Of a DNA stretch of 64,000 bases, positions 23,205-33,804 are shown piece by piece (the first letter of the stretch is position 1; each line of letters begins with the position of its first letter). This stretch comes from Lycium barbarum (lineage: Eukaryota; Streptophyta; Magnoliopsida; Solanales; Solanaceae). The DNA lies in contig NC_083339.1 of assembly GCF_019175385.1 (NCBI RefSeq), forward strand, positions 25,697,637 to 25,761,636. Direction: 5' to 3'. The position numbers and the translations under genes are program-made. Below the pieces are notes generated by a model. It did no database searches, had not been told where the DNA came from, and saw only the letters and a list, made by a program, of their open reading frames with translations.

Positions 23205-23389
23205 TAAGAAAGTTCAGTTATCAATTGGAATCAACTAGATACCAATTTGAATGAAGACGCACGAGAGAATGAAAGAGTAGGAAGTTTCGTAAATGTCTTA
23301 TAGCCTCTCGCAGATAGATATGGAGCTCATCATACTGATCCACGAGACTCTACAGACACGCTTTTTTATTATAGATCGCGTAACGCAAT

Positions 23390-23401
23390 GCTCTGATACC
23401 A
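23390..23401 (-). other. primer binding site, tRNA-iMet (B2)
   Basis: Minus strand TGGTATCAGAGC next to the U5 end at 23405. The leader at about 23205-23389 matches the B1 leader (16471-16668), for example in the shared atagcctctcgcagata block. Confidence 0.9.
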
Positions 23402-23404
23402 ACT

Positions 23405-25848
23405 TTTCATGACCCATTTACACTAAGTCGTGCGGGCATCAACCTTTCCCACCTCGGTAGGCGAAAGCTTAACCCAATATTCACAAATGATAGAAAATAG
23501 CGGAAGAAAGTAAAATAATGTAAGTCTCACAGATATAATATAAATATGTGTAGAAGTAAGTAAAACTCACCCCAGTATCTAGTCTGGTCATACAAGAGCA
23601 TCTAAACAAAATACTACAAGTCTGAATAGTGATAATATACATAAGTAGTCTCAAATCATGTCTCAGAATGAAAAGTAAAACGTAAGTAGTAGGAAGAGTC
23701 TTCGGGTAGCGAACGTCCTCATGTTCACCCTGAATAAACTCAAATTAGCAACCTCGAACTATCAGCCATGAGGGGTAAAAGCGGATGCAACCTGGTACTC
23801 TCTATTCATAAAAGAATACAGCAAGTGTAGGTCAGTACAAACAATATGTACTGGTAGGTATCATAGGCCGACTAAAACTAGCTAATGTATATAAAGACAA
23901 CAGAGCAAGATAAACATGTAAAACGACAATGTACAAGTCAACACGAATGAATAACCACGGTACAAATCATCACCTATGTTATAGCATCTAACTGTGCCAA
24001 GTCTCAATATAACCAATTTGAACCAGTATATCACAATCATATCACAGAAAACCAAGAGGTATAATCCAAAGCAATAATGTACAAATGATGAATGCAATGC
24101 ATATGCACCGTACACATGATGGAACATCACATCTCGGCAGCACAACCCATGGGGGACCTGCGAAGTCCATGTACAAGTCACTCCGCACACAGCCCAGAGA
24201 TGACTCCATATTCAACCAGTACTCCTTATATCAGTCATTCCGCACACAGCCCAGAGATGACTCGATATACAATAAGTCTCAGAATAGTACCGGTCACTCT
24301 GCACACAGCCCAGAGATGATTCATATCAAATATGTCTCAATGCATCTGTATTTCATTCTCACTTTCCATCATCAGTGCCATAACAAGGCAATATCAATGT
24401 ATCATGAAAATGAGTATGAATACGATGCAATGTAAGGTCAAATATACAATTCAATCCCAAACAGTACCACTCATGGCACACAAGTAATATCAGTAGTACG
24501 GCTACACAATAATCCACAATGGCAATGAGCCAATAAGTAAATAGAACAAGATAAGTCAACAACGCAACGGGGTGGCTAGCCCCCAAATCATACAATAAGG
24601 CCTAACCTAAGGCAATATCCTACCCAACTTCATACCCAAAGGTTTACATGCATTCTCCGATAATATCATCTAAACATACACTTCGCTAATCGAATTCTCA
24701 TCATAAGGTAAACTGTAACCTACCTGGAAAGCCGAAAAGCAAACTCGAATAGTCAAACCTTAGTCTTGACCTTCCTTTGTGCTTCGTGATAGTGGAAGTC
24801 TAATCATAATCGAATAAGGAATTAGAATCAAGAAGAATTAATACTCACAACCTTGTTTCTATTCAAGTCCCAAATCCTAACTCATGGAAGGGGAAAACGA
24901 GCCTTTCAAGGGTAAAATAGAAAATTCGAAGGCTAAATCTGAAATTTGTACTCTAGGTGATCAATTCCCATCAATTAGAAGCTAGATTAACTTATGGAAT
25001 ACTCAAATTCAGATTCTACGTGAAATCCCCAATTTTGGGCATAAACCCTAACTTTAAATGTCACAAATTGGTCCCTAATAATGAAGGAATCATGTTTATA
25101 TAGCTACTACTCATCAATTCCATACTTAATCAAGCTAAACCCACCAACAAATCAAGGTTTTATAATTAACAACTTATTCAAGTAAGAAATCCAAAAACCC
25201 TCTCTTATTCTTCCAAGTTCTATGGATTTGCTAACATGGATTCTTACTTAGAAAAGGTAAATGAAAGAGATTAAGATTAGGGAACTTACCCTCATGGGAA
25301 TCTGACCAAACCCTGCTCAAATCACCTCCAAGATGCTAAGGAAATGTAATATAAGGAGTGGCAGGAATAGGGGTTTCTTAAGGCTTTTAAATAAGAATCT
25401 GGTCCGTCAGCCGCTTCCGCGGTCACCCCACCTCTAAAGCAGCACCGCTATAGCAGTCACCAGACACCAGATATTTCTAGTGTCTTCCAAACTTGGAATT
25501 GACACCCGAAACCATCTCAGAAATATGCAGATATACATAAAAACGCGCTACGAACGCGCTCGTGGCCTCGAAATTCTCATCGGAGGTCTTGTTGTCCAAG
25601 TCAACCCCCGATACCTCAAAACTAACTTTCCAACCCAAGTCCCAAAATGCACCCGAGTGCATTGGGACCCGAACTGAATATACACACAAGTTCTAAACGA
25701 ATTTTTGATAAAGGTTTGTTTACCCATATCACGTCTAATGACCTCGAGAAGAGTGTCAAAGGTCTCCTTGAGTGAAATGTAAGCTAATCAGGCTCGGGAA
25801 AAGGACCAAGAGCATTGAAAAGCAATAACGACCAAACGGGTCAATACA
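23405..25848 (-). repeat. family-B LTR (5' LTR of B2)
   Basis: About 2444 bp. Minus strand TGTATTGACCCG to GGGTCATGAAA. No gag follows the PBS and leader, so the element is deleted, or its interior is the unassigned DNA to the left. A TATTTAAAAG TATA-like box is at about 25383-25392 on the minus strand, beside a GC-rich CCGCT/AGCGG cluster. Confidence 0.8.
24176..24330. repeat. tandem repeat, about 60 bp unit, 3 copies
   Basis: Units share a core like cactccgcacacagcccag followed by agatgact. The same three-copy array recurs in the B-type LTR sequences at 34990-35125 and 42465-42595, so it is part of the LTR. Confidence 0.8.
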
Positions 25849-28800
25849 TCTCTTAAGTATGAAACATCCAAATATGGTTATGCTATAGCCTAGATTATCC
25901 TACAAGGGGAACATGACTCTAACTTCTGAAATTCACTATATTAAAGTGACAATAAGAGTAGGACATAACACAAAACTAGAAAGAAGAGGCATATAATATA
26001 CATTTCAACATTTTCTTTTTTTTTTTAATATGTCATCTTCTATACAGGGTCAACAAAGAGGAACCCCAGCAGCCTAGGATTAGTACTACTAGAGTGAGTA
26101 AGAAACTTAGAGTCCTTCCTAACTTTTCCCTAAACCCAGGTAAGTCACTCCTTGCCTTACCACATCGAAGTGACAACCTCTTAGGCTTCATTTACACTTA
26201 TGTGATCATATACCACCTCATTTTTATCCTAAATAGTTCTTGTCCGTTTAAGCTATCATAAAGAAGTCTAATCATTTAGCTTTCATTACTTCTTAACTAT
26301 GTTAAACTCCAGTTTCCCATCCAATCAGACACAACAATATAGTTATAGAATTCCTTAGTCAGCTTCTTAGCAAGGTGGGCATGAGGTACACTTCTTTGAG
26401 CCAACTTCTGAACATTCCATAAATCAACATATCACCATTAAAGAACAAATACATCATACAGAGAAGCACATAACATTGCAAGTGACAGGTTCAGGACTCA
26501 GAACAGATTGCTAACATTATCACAATTCTAGACTTTCCATAAAGGCCACTCTTAATCTAAAGAAAACACATTGGAGACATGGTGAATGAGAAACACACAG
26601 AGAAGCAGTAGGCAGGTTTCAAAACTCATATTAGTTCAGGACTTTGCTCAAAAAGAGTAGACAAAGACAAGTTTGGTTTCAACACGGGACATGCTATCTT
26701 TAAATAGGATTGGGCTAGTAAATCAATCACATACAAACATGGGGGCTCATATTAATATTCATGTATCAAAACCAACTACTATATATGTTAACTAATTATA
26801 TTCAAGCTAAATAACTAAGTAGACCATCATATTGAGTTATCTTAATGAGCATACACTAACACTAGAATAAAATAGTTAGATAGGTCCATATCTGAGGTAA
26901 TAAACATGTAGGTAAGTAGTAACTTAGGCATAGAATGAGCTTATGAGCATACCCATGACACATAGCTAAGCAGGATCAAACATGAACAACTTCTAATCAT
27001 GCTAATGAACCAGCAAACATCAAACGAAACATAGATTTAGGCAGCATTCAAACTAAACAACCCTGTAGGCATGCTAATGATTAGATAATCTGACTTAGCA
27101 CATACTTGACTAAAACAGCAACTATACTAGCCTAAAACCACACTAACACCCCCAAAGAATTAGCAAATATTAAACATATACAAGATTAGATATCATTCTA
27201 AACTAAATAGAGACTATATGCACACTGACTTAGTACAGATAACTACTAATATAAACTCTATCAAAGTAATTCAGGCTTAATCTAAACTAATTAAGCTAAA
27301 CTACATTACACTAAACTACATTAAACTAAACTAGATTAAGCATATATAGCCTACTAATGACTAAACTAACTAAATATAAACATGCTAGCAACTAATTAAC
27401 ACATGATTAACCTAGACAGGTGCACAAACATAAACACATTAAAACTAAACCAAAAATAAAAGAAAGGAAGAGCATTTACCTTTATTGTGCACAGCCCTTG
27501 TCGAGATTTGAAGTTGGAATCCTTTGCTCCTTACCCGAGACTCAGCCACAAATAAAAAAAAAAAGAAATTTAGACTAAGACAACTTGATTAACTAAAGGT
27601 TTTACCAAATTAATGTTAAATTCATAAGTAAACCGCGTATTTTTGCTCTGAATTTGAGACTTGTGTGTCTAAAATAGTGGAATAGGGGTTCCTTTATATA
27701 GAACCCCAAAAATCCTAAAGTTTTGTTCCCAGACGATGTGGGATTTGTGAATTTGCAAAAGAATGCACTTGAATCCGTGTAGATTGACAACAACCAATAA
27801 CAATCATTCGTTTGCAATATCAACGAGACAAATCCCTTAATTTGTACTCGTTTGATCGTGATTCTGTAGAAAAGCAAAGAAAAGAGGAGGGTACTACCTT
27901 ATTTAGTTGTTGCATGGTGGAGAGGAGGCAAACATTTCGACCATGTCAGGTCTGGAAAAGGCATTGTACGCCTGACTTATTGCCAAAAATGGAAAAGATG
28001 ACGAAGAGATAGAAAGAGAGAACTGGGTGGCACGAGGGTTTTTCTTCAACCAATAATGAGACCTTACGAAGTCTGTTTGTGTGTATGTATTCGTTGAGTG
28101 GGTCGGGTCAGTCCGTCTTGGACTGGGCTCGGCCAAAAAATAAAGGGGTTGGCCCAATTTCGTTTAATTCAAATGAATTGAAGAAAGAGACGGCTATTTT
28201 ATGCAAATGTGGTTGTAACTTAAAAATTGCAATTTAAACAAACATTTTCAATTAGGGCCACTTAAAAATAATTAGTCGTTGCTATTATAGCCCAATCAAA
28301 AGTGTTGGCTTAATTAATCTTTCAATTATGAACGTACTTGCTATGCAGAAGAAGACAATTGGCTATTTCAATTACAGCCATAATTAAAGTATAGAAAATA
28401 ATTGGCTATTTTGATTCTGACCACAAATAACTCATGAAGTAATTGAGAATTTCAATTTAAACCAATTAATGCATAAAGTAGTTTGGCCATCTCAATTCTA
28501 GCCACTTTGAATGCAATTTTGCAATTAGAGCCACATAAACCTAAAATTGAGATGCAATTGATTTTTTACTTGATTAATCGAATATCTTGATTTAACGGAG
28601 TAAAATATTTATCAATTAACCATTATAGCTTTGAGCAATTAATTCAATAATTGTCTTTACTATTTTGAATTAAAATTTTGATAAATGTTTAAAAATTCTT
28701 GAAAATATAATACATATACAAGATGATATACAATAGTATATTTGACGATATTTTGCAAAATGAAATGGAAAAATGTCATCAAAATAATTTTGTAAAATCA

Positions 28801-28893
28801 TTTTGACTTGTAAATGTTATTTTACTCCGTTTGAGACTCAAGAACTCCGAATAATTAAATAAATTTATTGGAGGGCAAAAATTAGGCGTCAAC
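25849..28893 (-). mobile_element. putative Tat/Ogre-like LTR, left boundary unresolved
   Basis: The right edge read on the minus strand begins TGTTGACGCCTAATTTTTG, the characteristic start of Tat-lineage LTRs. It is followed by AT-rich sequence with degenerate repeats of a ggctatttcaatt-type motif at 28185-28565. Farther in are a minus-strand TATA box CTATATAAAGG at about 27691-27701 and an AATAAA at about 27484-27489. No PBS, internal frame or clear second end was found, so the left limit given is only the neighbouring LTR edge. It may be a solo or truncated LTR. Confidence 0.45.
27691..27701 (-). promoter_or_regulatory. TATA box in putative Tat-like LTR
   Basis: CTATATAAAGG on the minus strand, positioned as expected for an LTR promoter about 1.2 kb from the LTR start. 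Confidence 0.5.
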
Positions 28894-29500
28894 ATTCATA
28901 ATGAGACATTTCTTGATTTAAATTAAGAGAGACCACCTACTTCAAGAAGGAAAAAAATATTATTTTGGACATTATTATTTTCATTCATTTGTCCAAAAAT
29001 ATAAAATACAATGCCAAAAAAAGGTAAAAAGGGTCTTGGGGTGGGGGGATGGGGGATATGCAGTTGCTTGAACACATTCGCTTTTCAATAAAAATACACA
29101 CATGTCTTGTTCTTCTTCATACAATTTTACTGCGAAAAAAAAACTCATTTTTAATGAACAAAAAGATTTTGACAGTTAATAATTATAGAAATTCTGAAAA
29201 AGGAAATGTCGGTGTAAGTAATCTACTACTGAAAATGAGCAAACCGTAAAAAAGGCCTAAAAAGGCCACTTCTCCTTTTTATTTTCTTTATTCCGAAAAC
29301 TTTGCTTTAATAAAGAATTCATATCTTTCTAAACATTCTACACTCTCAAAATGGAAGCAAAAAAAGAGAACAACAGTACTTCATGAACTTAGTCAACAGA
29401 ATTAATCAAATAACAGGGCAAAATCACAAGCAAATGCATGCAAATAATCACAATAAATCTAAAAAGATTACAACTAGGTAAAAATTAACCGGAAAAAAAG
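28894..29500. other. AT-rich region, start of diverged duplication
   Basis: No gene recognised. The part at about 29080-29380 resembles 32540-33075, with shared blocks such as gtgtaagtaatct, actcatttttaat and tctttctaaa. This points to an old segmental duplication. Confidence 0.45.
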
Positions 29501-29501
29501 G

Positions 29502-29712
29502 GTACCTTTTACCAACATCAAGAGTGCAAAAGTAGAGCCATTTTTGCGGAGCTAATTTCTACTTCTTATGAGAAAGAAAACCAAGAGGTGTAAGCAATGA
29601 AGTTGAAGAAAGGGAGTACTTTTTACCAACTTCAAGACTGCAGAAGTAGTGTCATTTTTGCTGATTTCTACTTCATCAAGGAAGGAAAGCCAATAAGTAT
29701 GAGCGATGAATA
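29502..29712. repeat. imperfect tandem duplication, about 110 bp unit
   Basis: Two adjacent units each carry taccaac(a/t)tcaagactgc-like, agtagtgtcatttttgc-like and gatttctacttc blocks, differing by about 15-20%. Confidence 0.7.
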
Positions 29713-29888
29713 GGATTGTGTGAAAAAAGGGTGCGGAGAAATCAAGAAAAGGTAGAGATGCAAGTCCATACTATAGCAGTACCACAATACTTCTCCTTCT
29801 CTCTACTACGATGTGTTACTCCACTCTCATATAGGATATAACTTTGTTTTCATAATTGACTGGAAAATCGATTAGCATTTTCTGATAG

Positions 29889-29980
29889 GTGAGAGACCCT
29901 CAATAACGGAAGAGGCAAGATTTAAAAACAAAAATGACAAACAGAAAGAGAAAAAGAAAAAGCCTAAGATAGAGATGTAA
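29889..29980 (+). pseudogene. FLZ-like exon 2 fragment (copy 1)
   Basis: After a ttttctgatag acceptor-like sequence the frame reads ERPSITEEARFKNK and ends at a stop at 29978-29980. It is the homologue of the second exon at 30649-30732, sharing tcaataacggaagagg. The P-x-x-x-E-E-x-R spacing resembles the end of the FCS-like zinc finger (PFCSEECR-type), but both cysteines are replaced. The upstream sequence aligns loosely with the exon 1 end and intron of copy 2. A relic at best. Confidence 0.35.
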
Positions 29981-30417
29981 TTAATGTTAATCAACACCGA
30001 AATTAGTTTACCGAAAAGAAAGGAGCGTTAGTAATGTTTGGAACAACTCTTGTATGCAAGCAGCCCAGCAATATACGAAAAAGTAAAAAACATGCACATA
30101 ATTTGCACGTATTTTTATGAATTTGAGAAAAATGCATAGAATTTGCACGTCTTAATTAATTTGAAATGACCAAATAAATGAGGAAGTTTCTCGTGTTTTA
30201 ACTAGGGACACTTTAATCTAAATTTTATTTCCGCATTAAATGTCAATTATATTTTAACAATATTTTAAGTGATGTCAAAATATTAGTAACATGACACTTT
30301 CGCCATTGAAAGAGGGGGTGAATACATATTGTGATTCACATGTACTCCTTCAGCAACAACATACATGCAGACCTTACCCCTACATGTAATAACTCCTTCA
30401 CCCTCCTTCACCCCCCC

Positions 30418-30425
30418 TATAAATA
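30418..30425 (+). promoter_or_regulatory. TATA box of FLZ-like copy 2
   Basis: TATAAATA after a pyrimidine-rich stretch and about 95 bp upstream of the ATG at 30513. A good plant core promoter by sequence and spacing. Confidence 0.55.
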
Positions 30426-30512
30426 CTCATTGCCTTGTTCATTCACTTCCTGAATTCTTCCTTTTACGGACACCATAATGTCCAAACTTAATGAGAGCTC
30501 CTCTATGTTGGA

Positions 30513-30732
30513 ATGACTGGTCTTGGTGAGTTTCCCAAGGAGTGCTTCTTTTGCGACTCCAAGTTCAAATCAGATCATGACATCTTCATATATAGGCATA
30601 TATGATTTTTTAATTTTTATATCTGATTGGAATAACTGGTTCTTATAGGTGGGATCCTCAATAACGGAAGAGGAAATTTTAGTCCAAGCAAAAAGAAAGA
30701 CTGAAATAAGGTTGAAAGCTAAGACTTTATAG
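30513..30732 (+). pseudogene. degenerate FCS-like zinc finger (FLZ, DUF581) gene, copy 2
   Basis: Exon 1 (30513-30596) encodes MTGLGEFPKECFFCDSKFKS and then DHDIFIYR. The CxxC, the FxxxxDIFIYR spacing and the preceding FPKE match the first half of the FLZ domain, which in known proteins binds SnRK1 kinase. A candidate intron of about 52 bp ends in ttcttatag. Its 5' end would be a GC rather than GT donor, and no join tried keeps a clean frame. Exon 2 (30649-30732) reads GSSITEEEILVQAKRKTE and stops, without the FCS and final Cys expected. An upstream ATG at 30478 opens a 12-codon frame whose TGA overlaps the ATG at 30513. Likely a pseudogene; the FLZ call rests on the exon 1 motif. Confidence 0.45.
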
Positions 30733-30938
30733 TTGCAAAATTGCAATTTGATAGACTGAAATAGATTTCAAATATTTTTTATTTTATTTGAAGTTGGAGT
30801 CGAAGATTGAGTTGTGTTTGTTTATACTTTTGGCATTCTAAAAGAATGAAGTACGGTTATACCCCTTAATTTTTAAAAACTAGCAAAATCACTAAACTTG
30901 ACTAAATTACCTGAAATAAACAACCAAATCTACTCTAA

Positions 30939-32184
30939 GGGCCTGTTGGGAAAGCCACCTGGTAATTGGAATTGGTGTAATTACTAGGGCAGTAATTACA
31001 CAGCCTGGTAATTACACAGTAGTGTAATTACAACGACCTGTTTGTTTGTCATAACGTAATTACAATGTAATTACAAGCGTGTTATTTGGTTGCACAGTGT
31101 AATTACACAGTTAGTTTAATTTAAATATAAAATTTAATTATAAAGAATTTAAAATTAATATTTAAAAAATATTTGCCTTTATAAATGATATTAAATTAGT
31201 TATTTAATAACACATTGTGTCTTGAAAATATATTAATTAATAATCATATATTCGTAACTAATATTGTAAAAAATAATTAATATATAATTTTCAAATTAAA
31301 AATATTTAATTTTAATTAATTATAAAATTTAAAAAGAAGACCTTTTTTGTGAAAACGTCATGGATTGGATGTTTGACAAAAAAATAATATTTATAAATAT
31401 GATGCCATAACATTATTCAAATGTTTGACACAAAAAATCCATCAAATGTAAGTGAAAAATAAATAACAGGCAATGTGAAAGCAAATAACTTAAAATTGAA
31501 AACATAACCTAAATTCAAAATCAAAAAGAAAAAGTTTAACATAATACACTTATGTCAAATTCCAACATTACATAAGTAAGTTCCAACGTAACTTCAGTAA
31601 ATAATTCAAAAGAAAGGGAAAATATAAGTCTATAACCTCATTCACAACGAAATTCTATTTTAATAATGTCACTCGTTAGATGTCAAGTTTGTTAATGACT
31701 CATTCTTTCCAATATTAAGTGGTGTAGTTTCAAAAATTAGAATAATAACACGGTTATGCTAAATGAATAAAATAAAATTTTTAAAAAATACGAGCAATTA
31801 CATGGAACCACAAGCAGTAAAGGTTGGAATAAGAAGAAAGGAAATGAAAAATAAATATAAAAAGAAAAATAAATTTTAAAAATTAAAAAAAATTAAAAAT
31901 TAAAAAAAATAGAAATTAAAAATCAAAAGAAATTAAAATAATATAAACTAAAAATAAAAATAAATTAAAATAAAATAAACGAAACAAACTAAAAAGTAAC
32001 ACTGTAATTACACCCAATTCTCAGCTTCCCCCCCCCCCCCCCCCCCCCAATTGGAGAGTGTAATTACACCCTCTCAATTACACTCAATTCTCACCTAACT
32101 ATGTAATTACTTGATCAAACAAACAGGTCAAACTGTGTAATTACACCCAATTCTAATTACCTGAGTGGCTTTCCAAACTGGCTC
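30939..32184. mobile_element. Tourist/PIF-Harbinger-like non-autonomous DNA transposon
   Basis: 1246 bp with imperfect terminal inverted repeats of about 45 bp. The left end begins GGGCCTGTTGGGAAAGCCAC and the right end, inverted, GAGCCAGTTTGGAAAGCCAC. Both continue into ggtaatt and gtgtaattac. The 3-bp target duplication is TAA (30936-30938 and 32185-32187), as expected for PIF/Harbinger. Sub-terminal regions hold many GTAATTAC palindromes. The interior is AT-rich with no transposase frame, plus a C20-type tract at about 32029-32048. Confidence 0.82.
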
Positions 32185-32187
32185 TAA

Positions 32188-33083
32188 AAGAGTAGTATCA
32201 CGTAATGGGTAGTCACATTATGTCGTATATATTGCATTCATAGAATTACAAAACTTAAAACAATAGTTGCATTAAGCATCAGGATTCCATATACAATCTA
32301 CTACATGCTATTACACTTCTTCAATAATACTATTAGAAAGATCCATTTGATAGGGTTATTTTTATAAAACCAAAAATTTCGGATAAAATTAGAAATCGGA
32401 AAATTTTAACTGTAAAAAATGAGTTGGAAAAGAGTTTTGGAGCACTTTTTCAAATTTAGAATCCAACTCCTTTCAAATTTAGAATCCAACTCCAAATTCG
32501 ATTGGGAAGTTTTATAACCAAACACTGAATATAAATATATCCTGTTACTTAAGCACATTTACTTTCAAACCAAATAGAACTCATTTTTAATAAAAACAAA
32601 AATAAAGAAATAAAAATGGTAGGAACAATAGAAACGGGAAAAAGGGTACTGGCATTCAATAATCTTAAAAATTCTAAAAATTAAAAAATTAAAGAAAGTT
32701 TGTGTAAGTAATCTCCTCATGAAAAAGTACAAACTGTAAAAGAAATAATAAAAACTAAAAAGGTCCCTTCTCTTTTTCTTTTCTTTTTTTGGAGGAATGG
32801 TTTTTTTAGCCTTTAAAAAAAATTAGTTTTATGACCTTTTTACGAGAGATCTTTATTTTTTACACATAAAAGATCTTGAAAGAATACATAAGAGATCTTC
32901 ATTTTTTACACATAAGTGATATGGAAAAAACACATAAGAGATATGAAAAAAATCATTTTCTTCTATTCAAATTGTAAGAGGGTAGAGATCTCATTTCCTC
33001 TATTTTTTCTTTAAAAAGATCCCATTTCTTTCTAAATATTCTTCACTATCATGAAATGTAAGCATAAAAAATAGCATAGGAAT
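32188..33083. other. AT-rich region, second copy of diverged duplication
   Basis: About 32540-33075 is a diverged copy of 29080-29380. No gene recognised. Confidence 0.45.
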
Positions 33084-33130
33084 CAGTGGCTGATCCAGGA
33101 TTTTCATTCAGGGGATCGAAAAATAAAAAC
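33084..33130 (+). mobile_element. possible hAT-type element end
   Basis: CAGTGGCTGATCCAGGATTT resembles the terminal repeat of Solanaceae hAT-like elements (cagtggcggatccagg type). The partner end was not found. A stretch near 33510-33560 (gaatacccgggaccg, gattgagctaacc) could be its degraded far part. Confidence 0.35.
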
Positions 33131-33641
33131 GTAAATGTGCGAATAAGCCAAAAAAAAAAAAAAAACACACAATTCTAGTATAATTTTGTTCCTGAGAAGT
33201 AAATGGAAGAAAACGGTGTAAGTTTGAACAGTCAGGACCGCAATGTTTTTTTGTGCAATAACAAACTATAAAGGTGTAGCAACTGAATTAATTGGGCATA
33301 TGTTCATAATACAACTTATACTGAGTACTGACGTTTATTCCTGGGACTATAACAGACAAATTATCACCCGAAAAAGTTAAAAGTTGAAAAACAAAAGAAA
33401 AAAGAACAAGGGCAGGTCAGTGGATGAAGAGAAGACAGCCTGAATGTTGTACTACATTCCATGAGGAGGACCACAAAAGCTAAAGAGAAAAATATTCTTC
33501 TCCACCAGAATCGACCTGCGGACGGGAATGCATTTTGAATACCCGGGACCGATTGAGCTAACCTTTTTCTTTTCTTCAGGGTATGCAAAACATATATATG
33601 TACATATATGTACATAAACACAGAAACTCTACCCTATATAT

Positions 33642-33804
33642 TGTAACGACCCGTTAGATCATTTCGGCTATTTTGACAATTTTACCCCTGTTGACTCTTT
33701 CCCTAGCTTCATTAGCATATATTTGACTTGTGGTGGGTGGTGCGATTCTCGAGGCAATCGGGTGTGATCTAAGCGAGAAAATGGAGTTTTTGGAATTTCA
33801 GAAG
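33642..33804 (+). repeat. LTR start fragment, Tekay-like
   Basis: Begins TGTAACGACCCG and keeps the U3 start blocks gacaattttacccc and gttgactctttcc seen in diverged form at the start of element D. It is cut at 33804 by the insertion of D. The rest, if present, would lie beyond the window. Confidence 0.7.

Noticed and set aside
24176..24330. Regularly spaced repeats that could suggest a CRISPR array
   Set aside because: Three imperfect copies of about 60 bp in a plant LTR, repeated in other copies of the same LTR. No spacers and no cas genes.
1593..25848. TGTCACGACCC...GGGTCGTTACA ends read as terminal inverted repeats of a DNA transposon
   Set aside because: PBS and PPT abut these ends, duplications are 5 bp, and gag-pol lies between paired copies, so they are LTR ends.
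27602..27877. 91-codon minus-strand frame
   Set aside because: No recognisable domain. It lies just downstream of the TATA box in the putative LTR, with incidental composition.
33364..33621. 85-codon minus-strand frame with a hydrophobic stretch
   Set aside because: Low-complexity composition, no promoter or homologue recognised, and overlap with probable transposon remnant.
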